DNA of 64,000 nt from Siminovitchia thermophila (GTDB lineage Bacteria; Bacillota; Bacilli; Bacillales; Bacillaceae_C): assembly GCF_016909185.1 (NCBI RefSeq), contig NZ_JAFBFH010000002.1, positions 62,001 through 126,000 on the forward strand, given 5' to 3'. The position numbers were made by a program, and so were the translations under genes. Positions within the stretch are counted from its first letter, which is position 1. Each line of letters starts with the position of its first letter. The notes below the pieces were generated by a model that saw only the letters and a list, made by a program, of their open reading frames with translations, was not told the DNA's origin and searched no databases. Below, piece after piece: positions 1 to 7,186 of the stretch.

Positions 1-2
1 AA

Positions 3-803
3 GAGTTTCCAGCGAAACATCGAGGTAAAATCATGGGTATCTATGTAAGTGCGAATGTCGGAGGAGGATTATTAGGTAGGGTTATTTCTGGCCCAATAGC
101 AGATCTCTTTTCCTGGAAAGCTGTTTTTGGATGTATGGCTGCGCTCTCTGCTGTTGTAGCTTTTCTTGTATGGATATATCTGCCCAACCCTAAAAATCAA
201 ACAAAAAAGAATAATGATAGTGCTCTTATTCACTTTAAAAACCCCACCTTAGTTGGAACATTCGCAATTGGTTTTGCACAATTCTTTGCATTTATTAGTT
301 TCTTTACTTATATTCCGTTTTATGTGAGTGGAGCACCTTTTCACCTAACTGTTACGGAAGTTTCTTTATTATATTTAACTTATGCGTTTGGATTATTATC
401 AGCACCCATATCAGGATATATATCAGATAAAATTGGAAGAAGATGGACGATGGCTAATGGGCATATAATCGCAGTTATAGGAATATTGTTAACCCTTTTC
501 GGGACATTGCCAACAATTATTATCGGTGCTTCTTTATTAGCTTTTGGAAACTTCGCATCACAATCAGCTACTACAGCTTTTGTTACTGATATTGCAACAA
601 CATCTCGTGGAGCGGCTACTTCCCTTTACTTATTCTTTTTCTATCTAGGCGGAAGTCTCGGTTCTTGGATTCCAGGTATTATCTGGGATGAATTTGCATG
701 GAACGGCGTTGTTCTTTCTACAACAGGTACAATTTGTATAGCGTTAATGATAAACGCCTCCCTAACAAAGAAGTCTTCGTCTCAACAAAACATTTCTGCG
801 TAA
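3..803 (+). CDS. MFS drug/sugar efflux transporter, 5' truncated by window edge
   Basis: Major facilitator superfamily permease of the inner membrane, probably a proton-coupled exporter. The reading frame is open from base 3, upstream of the first ATG at 33. The codons before it spell EFPAKHRGK, the cytoplasmic-loop signature that precedes a membrane helix in arabinose-efflux-like MFS proteins, so the true start lies outside the window and about the first third is missing. Visible are roughly eight hydrophobic helices and the second-half loop motif GYISDKIGRR near residue 130 of the ATG-initiated part. The gene is AT-rich compared with the core genes to the right and lies in the island beside glmS. 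The substrate cannot be inferred; the family call is firm. Confidence 0.85.
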   Translation, partial: EFPAKHRGKIMGIYVSANVGGGLLGRVISGPIADLFSWKAVFGCMAALSAVVAFLVWIYLPNPKNQTKKNNDSALIHFKNPTLVGTFAIGFAQFFAFISFFTYIPFYVSGAPFHLTVTEVSLLYLTYAFGLLSAPISGYISDKIGRRWTMANGHIIAVIGILLTLFGTLPTIIIGASLLAFGNFASQSATTAFVTDIATTSRGAATSLYLFFFYLGGSLGSWIPGIIWDEFAWNGVVLSTTGTICIALMINASLTKKSSSQQNISA

Positions 804-988
804 TAAAAAATAATTACTTTTATGTAAAAAGACTGGGGAAATTCCGCAACCTTTTTACGTAGACTAAATCTATTCCAAAATCAAATTAACATCTTTAACT
901 GATTTCAGTTTTTTATAATGACTTTGCCAAGTTTTGCTTTTTCGTCATTGGTTGTTTCGTTTTCTAACTCAACAACAACTTTTATATG

Positions 989-1546
989 TTAAAGATTAAA
1001 AAGTTTACGTATGTTTTCTTTGTCAATAGCTACATGTGGCCCAAAAGGAAAAAAGTAACGGAGTTGCCATTGTTGTGTCTTCAGAGCCTGTTTGCTCGCA
1101 GGTTCAGTCCAGGGCGGATAGACTCGAAAAGCCGTTTTTCCTTTCTTGCCATTATGAGACATAATTCCCTTTTCGATAAGTATTTTTTTATCAAAAACAA
1201 ACTGCCCTTGGTTTTGTGAACTGCTTACACCTATAACGACAAAATCTACACTATCCGTGCTGTCAAATGGGAGAATTATATCTATAGGTCGTTTCCATAT
1301 GGTTACGAACTGACCTATTTTAACTGGTGTTGTCTTTGCTTCGCGAAAAACGATATCTTTCCCTTCCATTCCAAAACGGCAAGCACCATACTCAGCACTT
1401 TCTGGTTCTCGAATAACCTTACTCGTCACTGTCATTTCACAAGCTTCATAAACTTTCATAGCCATTTCCAACTGATGGGGCAGAATATTTGGATCAACAA
1501 TTTGCTGCCCGGACTCCAATCTAATTTCCGATTTGTGAGTAGTCAT
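989..1546 (-). CDS. MepB-like protein
   Basis: About 185 residues resembling MepB, the cytosolic protein of unknown biochemical role encoded with the MepRA multidrug regulator/exporter in staphylococci. Supporting segments are FVTIWKRP in the middle and the ending that contains GKTAFRVYPPW and FFPFGPHVAIDK, typical of the family. The frame is open further upstream, but the ATG at 1546 has a good ribosome-binding site (AAGGAAGGG, about 6 nt spacing) and is preferred. No MepA or MepR partner is next to it; the neighbours are an MFS exporter and an ABC exporter. Function is inferred by family resemblance only. Confidence 0.7.
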   Translation of the reverse strand: MTTHKSEIRLESGQQIVDPNILPHQLEMAMKVYEACEMTVTSKVIREPESAEYGACRFGMEGKDIVFREAKTTPVKIGQFVTIWKRPIDIILPFDSTDSVDFVVIGVSSSQNQGQFVFDKKILIEKGIMSHNGKKGKTAFRVYPPWTEPASKQALKTQQWQLRYFFPFGPHVAIDKENIRKLFNL

Positions 1547-1627
1547 ATACCCTTCCTTTCTATGGAAACTATACATATTTCTTTGCGTTGTAAAATTATC
1601 CATCGAATACCAGTCTAGCACAATTAC

Positions 1628-1741
1628 CTATTTTGCAAGTTTGAAATTTTTAATAAGTGAATTTAGCTTACTCAAAAGTTCAATTTTTGCCTTATCATCT
1701 AACCCAGTTAGCGGCTCGTCTAATAGTAATAATAGGAGATG
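1628..1741 (-). pseudogene. ABC transporter ATPase fragment (Walker B/D-loop end)
   Basis: Read on the minus strand this stretch gives a run of leucines followed by LDEPLTGLDDKAKIELL and then a stop. This is the Walker B aspartate-glutamate pair and D-loop of an ABC ATPase. No Walker A or signature motif precedes it in frame, so only the last ~37 codons survive. It is not part of the intact ABC operon at 2238-4452, whose ATPase is complete. It is best explained as debris of a second transporter lost by deletion in this island. Confidence 0.6.
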
Positions 1742-1969
1742 GAAAAAACTCCCAATGCATGAAATTTCACTTTATGTGCCTCAAATATTTTCATGAATAA
1801 CCTCTTCCATTTTCCTATAAGTTACTTACGGAAATTCTCTTGCAAATTAGAGAGCTATTACCCTGAGTTCTGACTCTCAATTTTATTCGAAAACAATTCC
1901 AGACTTTTTAAATTCAGGATCCGTTATCTAAATAACGAACATGCGCATAGCCCTTTATCCTTCTAAATG

Positions 1970-2190
1970 TTAAATAAGCAAAATTGAAATTGTTTGCGCC
2001 ATTTTTAGATGCTCTGTAAGCATTAAGTTATCTGTCCGTAGAGCCTCGATAAAAAAAGCGAGCGATTGAATACCAAATAACATAAAATAGAAAAGCTCAT
2101 TACGCCGTAGATTTACTTTTCTTAATACAAGCAAAATAGCAAAACCTATAAACAAAACTTCCATCAGTGGGGGGTTCCCTCCCCTAGATT
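1970..2190 (-). pseudogene. lgt: C-terminal fragment resembling prolipoprotein diacylglyceryl transferase
   Basis: The last ~70 codons match the final transmembrane part of Lgt, the enzyme that attaches diacylglycerol to lipoprotein cysteines: a leucine-rich helix, then FFIEALRTDNLML and an AQ..SI ending, as in Firmicute Lgt proteins. The family is normally about 270 residues, so most of the enzyme, including its catalytic parts, is absent. The open frame runs further upstream into the ABC permease gene but is no longer Lgt-like there. It is most likely a remnant of a second, horizontally acquired lgt. A short functional Lgt-like protein seems unlikely. Confidence 0.55.
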
Positions 2191-2237
2191 CTCTATAAAT
2201 CAATTTCTTTATTTTGTCTAAATGATAAAACCTAAAC

Positions 2238-2996
2238 TTAGGCATCTCGTTTACGGTAAAATACAATAGCTACTGTAATAAATATCAGTGTCCATAACAT
2301 GAAGATACCTGTTCCTTTCATTGGTGTAAGGATATTTATTTCATTAGAGGTAGGCGGCATGTACATATAATATCCTGCCGTATCCGGAAAAACATTTTTA
2401 ATACGGGGTAGAAAATCTCTCAATAATGGACTGACAATGAAATAATGACCAAGCAGGACCACTAGAGCAGGAGTGGTTCGTCTGAGTAGAGCTCCGATAG
2501 CCGCACTGAGAAGGGTGGTTAATGTTAGATAGCCTGTTGCACCTGCTAAAGTTTTGATCATAGCGTCTATTTCAATCACGAATGCTGTGTCTCTTATCAT
2601 CATAAAAGCATATAGTACGCCTGAGGCAGCAATGATAAACGCCATAGGAATGGTTACAATTGCCAAAGCTAAGAGCTTCATGGATAATTGAAACCCACGC
2701 CAAGGAATCGTAGTTAACGTAGTTCGAATCTGTCCACCCGTATACTCCGAACAAGTAGCTAAGATACCAAGAATAATGAACCCTGCTTGAAGATATCCCA
2801 TAGAAGCAAGTCCTATATTCAGTATACTTTGCGTTCCTGCTGCCCCTTGTGGACCAGCAGAAGTAAAAGCTGCTGCTAAAACTACATTTAGAATGAATGT
2901 ACCCATAAGAGTGCGCCATACCAACGGTAATGTAACTAATTTATCCAGTTCAGCACCAAGGATTCGTGTTATCTTTCTACTGGAAGAGGCACTCAT
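2238..2996 (-). CDS. ABC transporter permease (second subunit)
   Basis: A 252-residue integral membrane protein with about six hydrophobic segments, of the ABC-2 type permease class found in bacitracin/lantibiotic-type exporters. Its start overlaps the end of the upstream permease gene by 4 bp, so the two are translationally coupled. Residues around 80-95 (ATCSEYTGGQIRTTL) contain the cytoplasmic motif with conserved SEY and GQIRTTL that is common in this permease family. It forms the membrane channel with the neighbouring permease and is powered by the ATPase at 3739-4452. Antimicrobial peptide export or immunity is a reasonable inference from the adjoining two-component system, not something the sequence proves. 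Confidence 0.8.
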   Translation of the reverse strand: MSASSSRKITRILGAELDKLVTLPLVWRTLMGTFILNVVLAAAFTSAGPQGAAGTQSILNIGLASMGYLQAGFIILGILATCSEYTGGQIRTTLTTIPWRGFQLSMKLLALAIVTIPMAFIIAASGVLYAFMMIRDTAFVIEIDAMIKTLAGATGYLTLTTLLSAAIGALLRRTTPALVVLLGHYFIVSPLLRDFLPRIKNVFPDTAGYYMYMPPTSNEINILTPMKGTGIFMLWTLIFITVAIVFYRKRDA

Positions 2997-3742
2997 GATG
3001 CAACGTCCCTCCTATGGAATACAATGGCGGCTACAATGAAAAGAACGGCTACCCAAGCAAACATGATGAAACCACCTGTGAATGGGGTGTGAAAGCTGTC
3101 GCTCCTAAACATAAACATATCAAGGCCAGCCATGTCTGGTAAGTAAAACGCTAATTCTGTAACCTTAGTAAGGAGGTAAGAGACTGTCACAACAGATGAA
3201 TTTATCATGAGCACAGCAAGCGGGATAATCCCATTCTTAGTTAGAACCGTAATTCCAAATGCCAAAAGAGCGGTAAATACCCAGTAACAAACCGCGCCGA
3301 TCAGTCTAGATGCCTCAAATGCAGGGGCGTATTCACCAAGAATAAGATTTGTTGCCAATACAGTTGTTAGAATAGCAACAATGGAAAGCAGTATGCTGAT
3401 CACTGTCACAGCACTTGCTTTTGCCAGCAAAAAGTGGAAACGGGATGAAACAACGGTTAAACTCGTTGTAATCTGATTCCCTCCACCAGATTCACTGCTC
3501 TCTGTCAAATACTCACTGCTGACAGCAAGCACACCAAGAATAATCATACCTTGCACACCAAGACCTAATCCAATATAGCCAACTTCCGATAGTCGTGTGC
3601 TTACTCCAACTATAATATCCTCTTTTTCTACTATACTATCCAAGGAAGCAATGACCGCTGGGGCAAATGCTCCAATAAGAAAGGCAAGCCAAATGCCCGG
3701 CAGGGAAAACAATTTAGATAGTTCCGCGTTGAATGCCCTCAT
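2993..3742 (-). CDS. ABC transporter permease (first subunit)
   Basis: A 249-residue membrane protein with about six hydrophobic helices, similar in size and layout to the next gene and probably its paralogous partner. The segment VSSEYLTES near residue 75 corresponds to the SEY-containing loop of ABC-2 type permeases. The gene overlaps the ATPase gene upstream and the second permease downstream by 4 bp each (ATGA-type overlaps), giving a compact three-gene operon. Together the products should form a heterodimeric exporter in the cytoplasmic membrane. The substrate is unknown. Confidence 0.8.
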   Translation of the reverse strand: MRAFNAELSKLFSLPGIWLAFLIGAFAPAVIASLDSIVEKEDIIVGVSTRLSEVGYIGLGLGVQGMIILGVLAVSSEYLTESSESGGGNQITTSLTVVSSRFHFLLAKASAVTVISILLSIVAILTTVLATNLILGEYAPAFEASRLIGAVCYWVFTALLAFGITVLTKNGIIPLAVLMINSSVVTVSYLLTKVTELAFYLPDMAGLDMFMFRSDSFHTPFTGGFIMFAWVAVLFIVAAIVFHRRDVAS

Positions 3743-4452
3743 ACAACATCACCTGCATATTTAGATGTCAGGGCAAAAAAGGCTTCCTCCAGCGTGGAAT
3801 AGTTACCTATTACTTCTTCCAATGTTCCATCTGCAACGACTTTTCCATGATTAATAATCACAACATCATCAACAGTCTCTGCAAGCTCACCCATTAGATG
3901 ACTGGATAGTAACACCGTTTTACCAGACGCAGCACGTTCACGTAAAAATGTCCGAATCCAACGAATCCCTTCTGGGTCGAGCCCATTTACAGGTTCATCT
4001 AAAACTAATATTTTTGGATCCCCAAGTAGTGCAGCCGCCATACCAAGTCTTCTCCCCATGCCAAGGGAATAACTCCCAACTCTTTTCCCAGCTGCATTCG
4101 TAAGACCTACGATTTCCAGAACTTCCTCGACACGTGACCGAGACAACCCTGCGGCACGAGCAATCCAACGCAAATGTGCCTGTCCTGTTCGCATACGATG
4201 AGCTCCAAATCCATCAAGTGCGGCACCTACTGTTGTTAGAGGATTCTGTAATTCTGCAAATGGCACTCCATTAATGAGTGCACTCCCTGAGGTGGCACGA
4301 TCTAATCCAAGCAGGATGCGAAGTGTAGAACTTTTTCCTGCCCCATTTGGACCTAAAAAGCCAGTTACTCTTCCGGGTCTGGCTTTAAAACTGACACCTG
4401 ATAAGATTTCTTGATTGCCGCGTTGTTTGACTAAGTTATGAATTGTAAGCAA
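3739..4452 (-). CDS. ABC transporter ATP-binding protein
   Basis: Nucleotide-binding subunit of the exporter. It shows Walker A GPNGAGKSS, a signature region SLGMGRRLG, Walker B ILVLDEPVNGLD and the H-loop SSHLM. It belongs to the BcrA/ABC-2 branch, typical of antibiotic or peptide self-resistance transporters. The frame is open to 4497, but the TTG at 4452 follows an AAGGAAG ribosome-binding site by 8 nt and places the first beta strand (LTIHNLVKQ) at the usual position, so that start is chosen. It is the first gene of the ABC operon and lies 92 bp after the sensor kinase gene in the same direction. Confidence 0.85.
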   Translation of the reverse strand: MLTIHNLVKQRGNQEILSGVSFKARPGRVTGFLGPNGAGKSSTLRILLGLDRATSGSALINGVPFAELQNPLTTVGAALDGFGAHRMRTGQAHLRWIARAAGLSRSRVEEVLEIVGLTNAAGKRVGSYSLGMGRRLGMAAALLGDPKILVLDEPVNGLDPEGIRWIRTFLRERAASGKTVLLSSHLMGELAETVDDVVIINHGKVVADGTLEEVIGNYSTLEEAFFALTSKYAGDVV

Positions 4453-4544
4453 CCATAACACTTCCTTTCTGTTATGATTCTCATTATAAAGAAGCAAAGT
4501 TACATCTTGGTTATCATGTTGTTTACTTCTGGGTTAACTTTAGA

Positions 4545-5558
4545 TTAAGCTCTGCCAATAGCTACTTTTGTGCCATTTTCAGTTGATATAAAGTCAGCTT
4601 TCAGCTTCATTTTTTTCAACATATAATTTGAAGCCGATAAACCAATTCCCGCTCCACGCTCATAGGATGAGTGATCCATGCCTGGACCTCTGTCTGCAAC
4701 AATGATCTGTTCTTTTTCTACATCAACTACAATGTTGGCATACTTTCCCTCTGCTGCATGGCGAAGAATATTCTGAAATAAATTATCCAGAACTCGTGTC
4801 ATCCATGTAGGATCTACTTCCCAATAAAAAGTCTTCTCTGTCGGTAAATCAACATCAAACTGAATTTCTTTTTCTTCAAATGCAGGATACCACGCAGCAA
4901 CAGATGCTCTTACTAAACGTCCAATATCTGTTGGTGTCGGATCAAAAGGATATTTTCCTGATGTAAGCAATGTATAGGAAAGCAAATCATCCATTAGATC
5001 TCCGATTCTTGTAATCGTATGGTTCATCTCTGATAACGAGTTTTGTGCTTCTAAACTCATGGATTCTTTATTTAATTTGGTGATATGGCCCCTCAAAATA
5101 GTAAGTGGCGTTCGTAAGTCGTGAGATAAATTCGCAATCAGTCGATGTCGTAATAATTCCTCTTCATATTCTCGCTTGCGGCTATCTTCAAGCTGCTGAA
5201 TCATCCAATTAAAAGAACTTCCTAATTGGTCTATTTCATCCATACGATCCGTTTGAACAGCTATTGGTGTAGGAAATGTGTTGTGATTAGCTGAAAATGA
5301 CATAACTTCCTGTAAGCGGGTGAGGCGTTTACGGAGTCTCACGAAGAACAGCCCAGACATTACAACAAATGCGACAATAATAAAACCCAACAAGAGTAGT
5401 GTAATGTAAAATTGATGTAAGGTATTGATATTCAAATCTTCTTCATTGATAGAAACCCCAAAGGACGCAAAGAAGAAAATAAGCACAAGTGAAGGAAAAA
5501 AGATAAATAGAAAATGTCCTTTTAGAAAGCGACGAAATAATGATCTTGTCTGTTTCAT
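4545..5558 (-). CDS. Two-component sensor histidine kinase
   Basis: A 337-residue membrane kinase. Two transmembrane helices (about 14-33 and 51-73) bracket a very short external loop, followed by a HAMP linker. The H-box SHDLRTPLT has the phospho-accepting His146, the N-box is DNLFQNILRHA, and the ATP lid motifs are DRGPGMD and GIGLSAS. The small loop suggests sensing at or within the membrane. It overlaps the response regulator gene by 4 bp and precedes the ABC operon, an arrangement in which such pairs commonly switch on the exporter in response to its substrate; that regulatory link is inferred. Confidence 0.87.
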   Translation of the reverse strand: MKQTRSLFRRFLKGHFLFIFFPSLVLIFFFASFGVSINEEDLNINTLHQFYITLLLLGFIIVAFVVMSGLFFVRLRKRLTRLQEVMSFSANHNTFPTPIAVQTDRMDEIDQLGSSFNWMIQQLEDSRKREYEEELLRHRLIANLSHDLRTPLTILRGHITKLNKESMSLEAQNSLSEMNHTITRIGDLMDDLLSYTLLTSGKYPFDPTPTDIGRLVRASVAAWYPAFEEKEIQFDVDLPTEKTFYWEVDPTWMTRVLDNLFQNILRHAAEGKYANIVVDVEKEQIIVADRGPGMDHSSYERGAGIGLSASNYMLKKMKLKADFISTENGTKVAIGRA

Positions 5559-6232
5559 AGTTTCACCCGATAGCCTATTCCCTTCAACGTTTCAATAATC
5601 TCTGGGGAATCTGGATGACGCTCCAATTTTTGCCGCAGTCGATGGATATGCACCATTAATGTTTTATCACCAGTTATGTAGGGTTCGTTCCAAATCGCTT
5701 CATAAATTTGTTCTTTTGGTAAAACTCGATTAGGGTGTCGTAAGAAGTACATTAAAATTTGATGTTGTTTCCCTGTCAATATAATTTCTTCTCCTGTGTA
5801 CTTGTCATATACCATTTGGACTTCTGGATCTACTTCAATATGATTTCCTAATGCAATTCGTTCGGAATGTATACCACCACTTCGACGGATTAATACTTCT
5901 AATCTTGCAACTAATTCATCTGTATGGAATGGTTTCGTTAAATAGTCATCCGCAAATTGTAAACCATCCACCTTATCATCTATAGATGTTCTAGCAGATA
6001 ACAGCAATATTGGAACAGCAGGTGCTGCCTTTTTTAATCGTTTTCCCACAGTAAATCCGTCTAAACCAGGTAACATAATATCCAAAATAATGATTTCATA
6101 CAGATTTACTTCTTTTTCGGCTCCTTCACCAGAAAGCAGCCACTGAACTGAAAATCCTCGCTGTTCCAATTCTTCTTTTACCCAACTGCCTATTTTCTCA
6201 TTATCTTCAATATATAATACTTTTCTTTTCAA
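5555..6232 (-). CDS. OmpR-family response regulator
   Basis: A 225-residue DNA-binding regulator. The receiver domain (about 1-120) has acidic residues E9-D10, phospho-acceptor Asp51 in ILDIMLPG, and the conserved lysine in DDYLTKPF. A C-terminal winged helix (about 130-225) ends in LKGIGYRVKL, typical of the OmpR/PhoB class. It is the promoter-proximal gene of a same-strand series RR-HK-ABC-permeases, so it probably controls the exporter. It starts at ATG 6232, with GGGGGATGC just upstream acting as ribosome-binding site. Confidence 0.88.
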   Translation of the reverse strand: MKRKVLYIEDNEKIGSWVKEELEQRGFSVQWLLSGEGAEKEVNLYEIIILDIMLPGLDGFTVGKRLKKAAPAVPILLLSARTSIDDKVDGLQFADDYLTKPFHTDELVARLEVLIRRSGGIHSERIALGNHIEVDPEVQMVYDKYTGEEIILTGKQHQILMYFLRHPNRVLPKEQIYEAIWNEPYITGDKTLMVHIHRLRQKLERHPDSPEIIETLKGIGYRVKL

Positions 6233-6392
6233 GTAGCATCCCCCTCTCTGAACATTTTTCTATAAAATTCCTGAACCCTTAATACGCCTATACTTTCATT
6301 GAACAATATCCGAATATAAATATCCATTTTTTTTAGAAATACTTTCCATTAAAAGCCCGATTGTGGAAGAACACTAATTTTATAGAAATTTG

Positions 6393-6549
6393 TTAAATGA
6401 ACTTGTTTAACAATATTTCTCTCCTATGACGAATACCTTTAGAACTATACTTCGCCTTCATTACAATAACATCCTGATTTTCAATAATCTTTAATGATTT
6501 ACTCGTCCAAGCGCCATTGTCATTAATAAGATTCACAAGTAATTTATTA
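6393..6549 (-). pseudogene. Unrecognised 3' ORF remnant cut by a repeat
   Basis: On the minus strand about 50 codons (containing NDNGAWTSKSLKIIENQDV and ending near LLNKFI) stay open to a TAA at 6393. They run back exactly to the edge of the dispersed repeat at 6550, beyond which no continuation is seen. The composition is coding-like, but I do not recognise the family. Because the tnsA remnant lies on the other side of the same repeat in the same direction, this may be the tail of another gene of the decayed transposon, brought close by deletion. That is inference. Confidence 0.4.
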
Positions 6550-6703
6550 TAAAGTGAAACTTCATTCAGTAGGCGTTTTCTTCCATCCCTACTGAATGTT
6601 AGTTGAACGAATCGGGCAATTAGGTGTCATTTTCTCCCGCTTAGACCTTTTGTATCAACTCAAGTCTTGAAGTGGTGTATACGGCACCTTACAGGCGGGA
6701 TAA
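6550..6703. repeat. Dispersed ~155-bp structured repeat, copy A
   Basis: This sequence recurs at 11900-12054, 12055-12211 and, inverted, about 52455-52612. It has two nested hairpins: a CATTCAGTAG...CTACTGAATG stem at the left and an AGGTG(C)CG...CGGCACCTT stem spanning the right half. Copy A is the most divergent. It sits between the tnsA remnant and an unrelated ORF tail, showing that the unit can insert into genes. It encodes no plausible protein. Confidence 0.75.
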
Positions 6704-7035
6704 AAAGTCCGTTGTCATAACAATTGATCGCCTGTTTTTGGATCTCTAGGTGTTTAATCCCAAGCTCTTCAGCAATGATAATCGTCTCCTCTTGTGGTAA
6801 TAAAGGAAATTGTTCGCGAATACCCAAAAACATCAGAAAATTCAGTCAAATGAAAGTAGTTTCGCTCCAAATATCCGATAAAAACTCATGTTGTCTGCCG
6901 GTTTTTATACCTTTTAACCTTGTAAACCGACCTAATGAGGAAACATCTTGAATTCTGATAATCTGCCCCACTGCCAGTTCCTCGACCCTCTTTAATCCAC
7001 TTATCAATTTTAGATGTTCTTTTTCATTTCGACAC
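6704..7035 (-). pseudogene. tnsA: Degenerate tnsA of a Tn7-like transposon, truncated
   Basis: TnsA is the endonuclease that cuts the 5' ends of Tn7-like elements. Stitching frames on the minus strand gives, from a GTG at 7035 with ribosome-binding site AGAGGGGTG, a start VSK followed at once by a TGA. Then come KIDKWIKEGRGTGSG, after a shift IQDVSSLGRF and KGIKTGRQHEFLSD, after another shift LERNYFHLTEFSD, then IREQFPLLPQEET and IAEELGIKH, then DPKTGD and finally VMTTDFL. These follow the TnsA N-terminal half in order. At least four frame changes and one stop make it dead, and it is cut by the repeat at 6703. It lies just inside the presumed transposon right end and reads away from glmS, as in Tn7. 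Confidence 0.85.
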
Positions 7036-7074
7036 AAAAACACCCCTCTAGATAATCATATCCAAAGGGGAAAA

Positions 7075-7162
7075 GCTTCGCAACTTTTTTATAAACGTTA
7101 CGACTTTATTTTAAAGATGCATCTTTTTTATAAACATCGCAACTTAATTTTTAATTTACACA
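7075..7162. mobile_element. Tn7-like transposon right end with four tandem transposase sites
   Basis: Reading away from glmS, the end begins TGTGTAAATTAA at 7162, 24 nt beyond the glmS stop. Inward are four similar ~20-bp units in one orientation, with cores at about 7138 (CGCAACTT), 7118 (TGCATCTT), 7099 (TACGACTT) and 7079 (CGCAACTT), each followed on the plus strand by a T/A-rich tail such as TTTTTATAAA. Four closely packed TnsB sites are the known arrangement of the Tn7 right end. The matching left end is not seen in the window. Confidence 0.75.
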
Positions 7163-7186
7163 GATTCTATTCAAACAAACTCCCCC

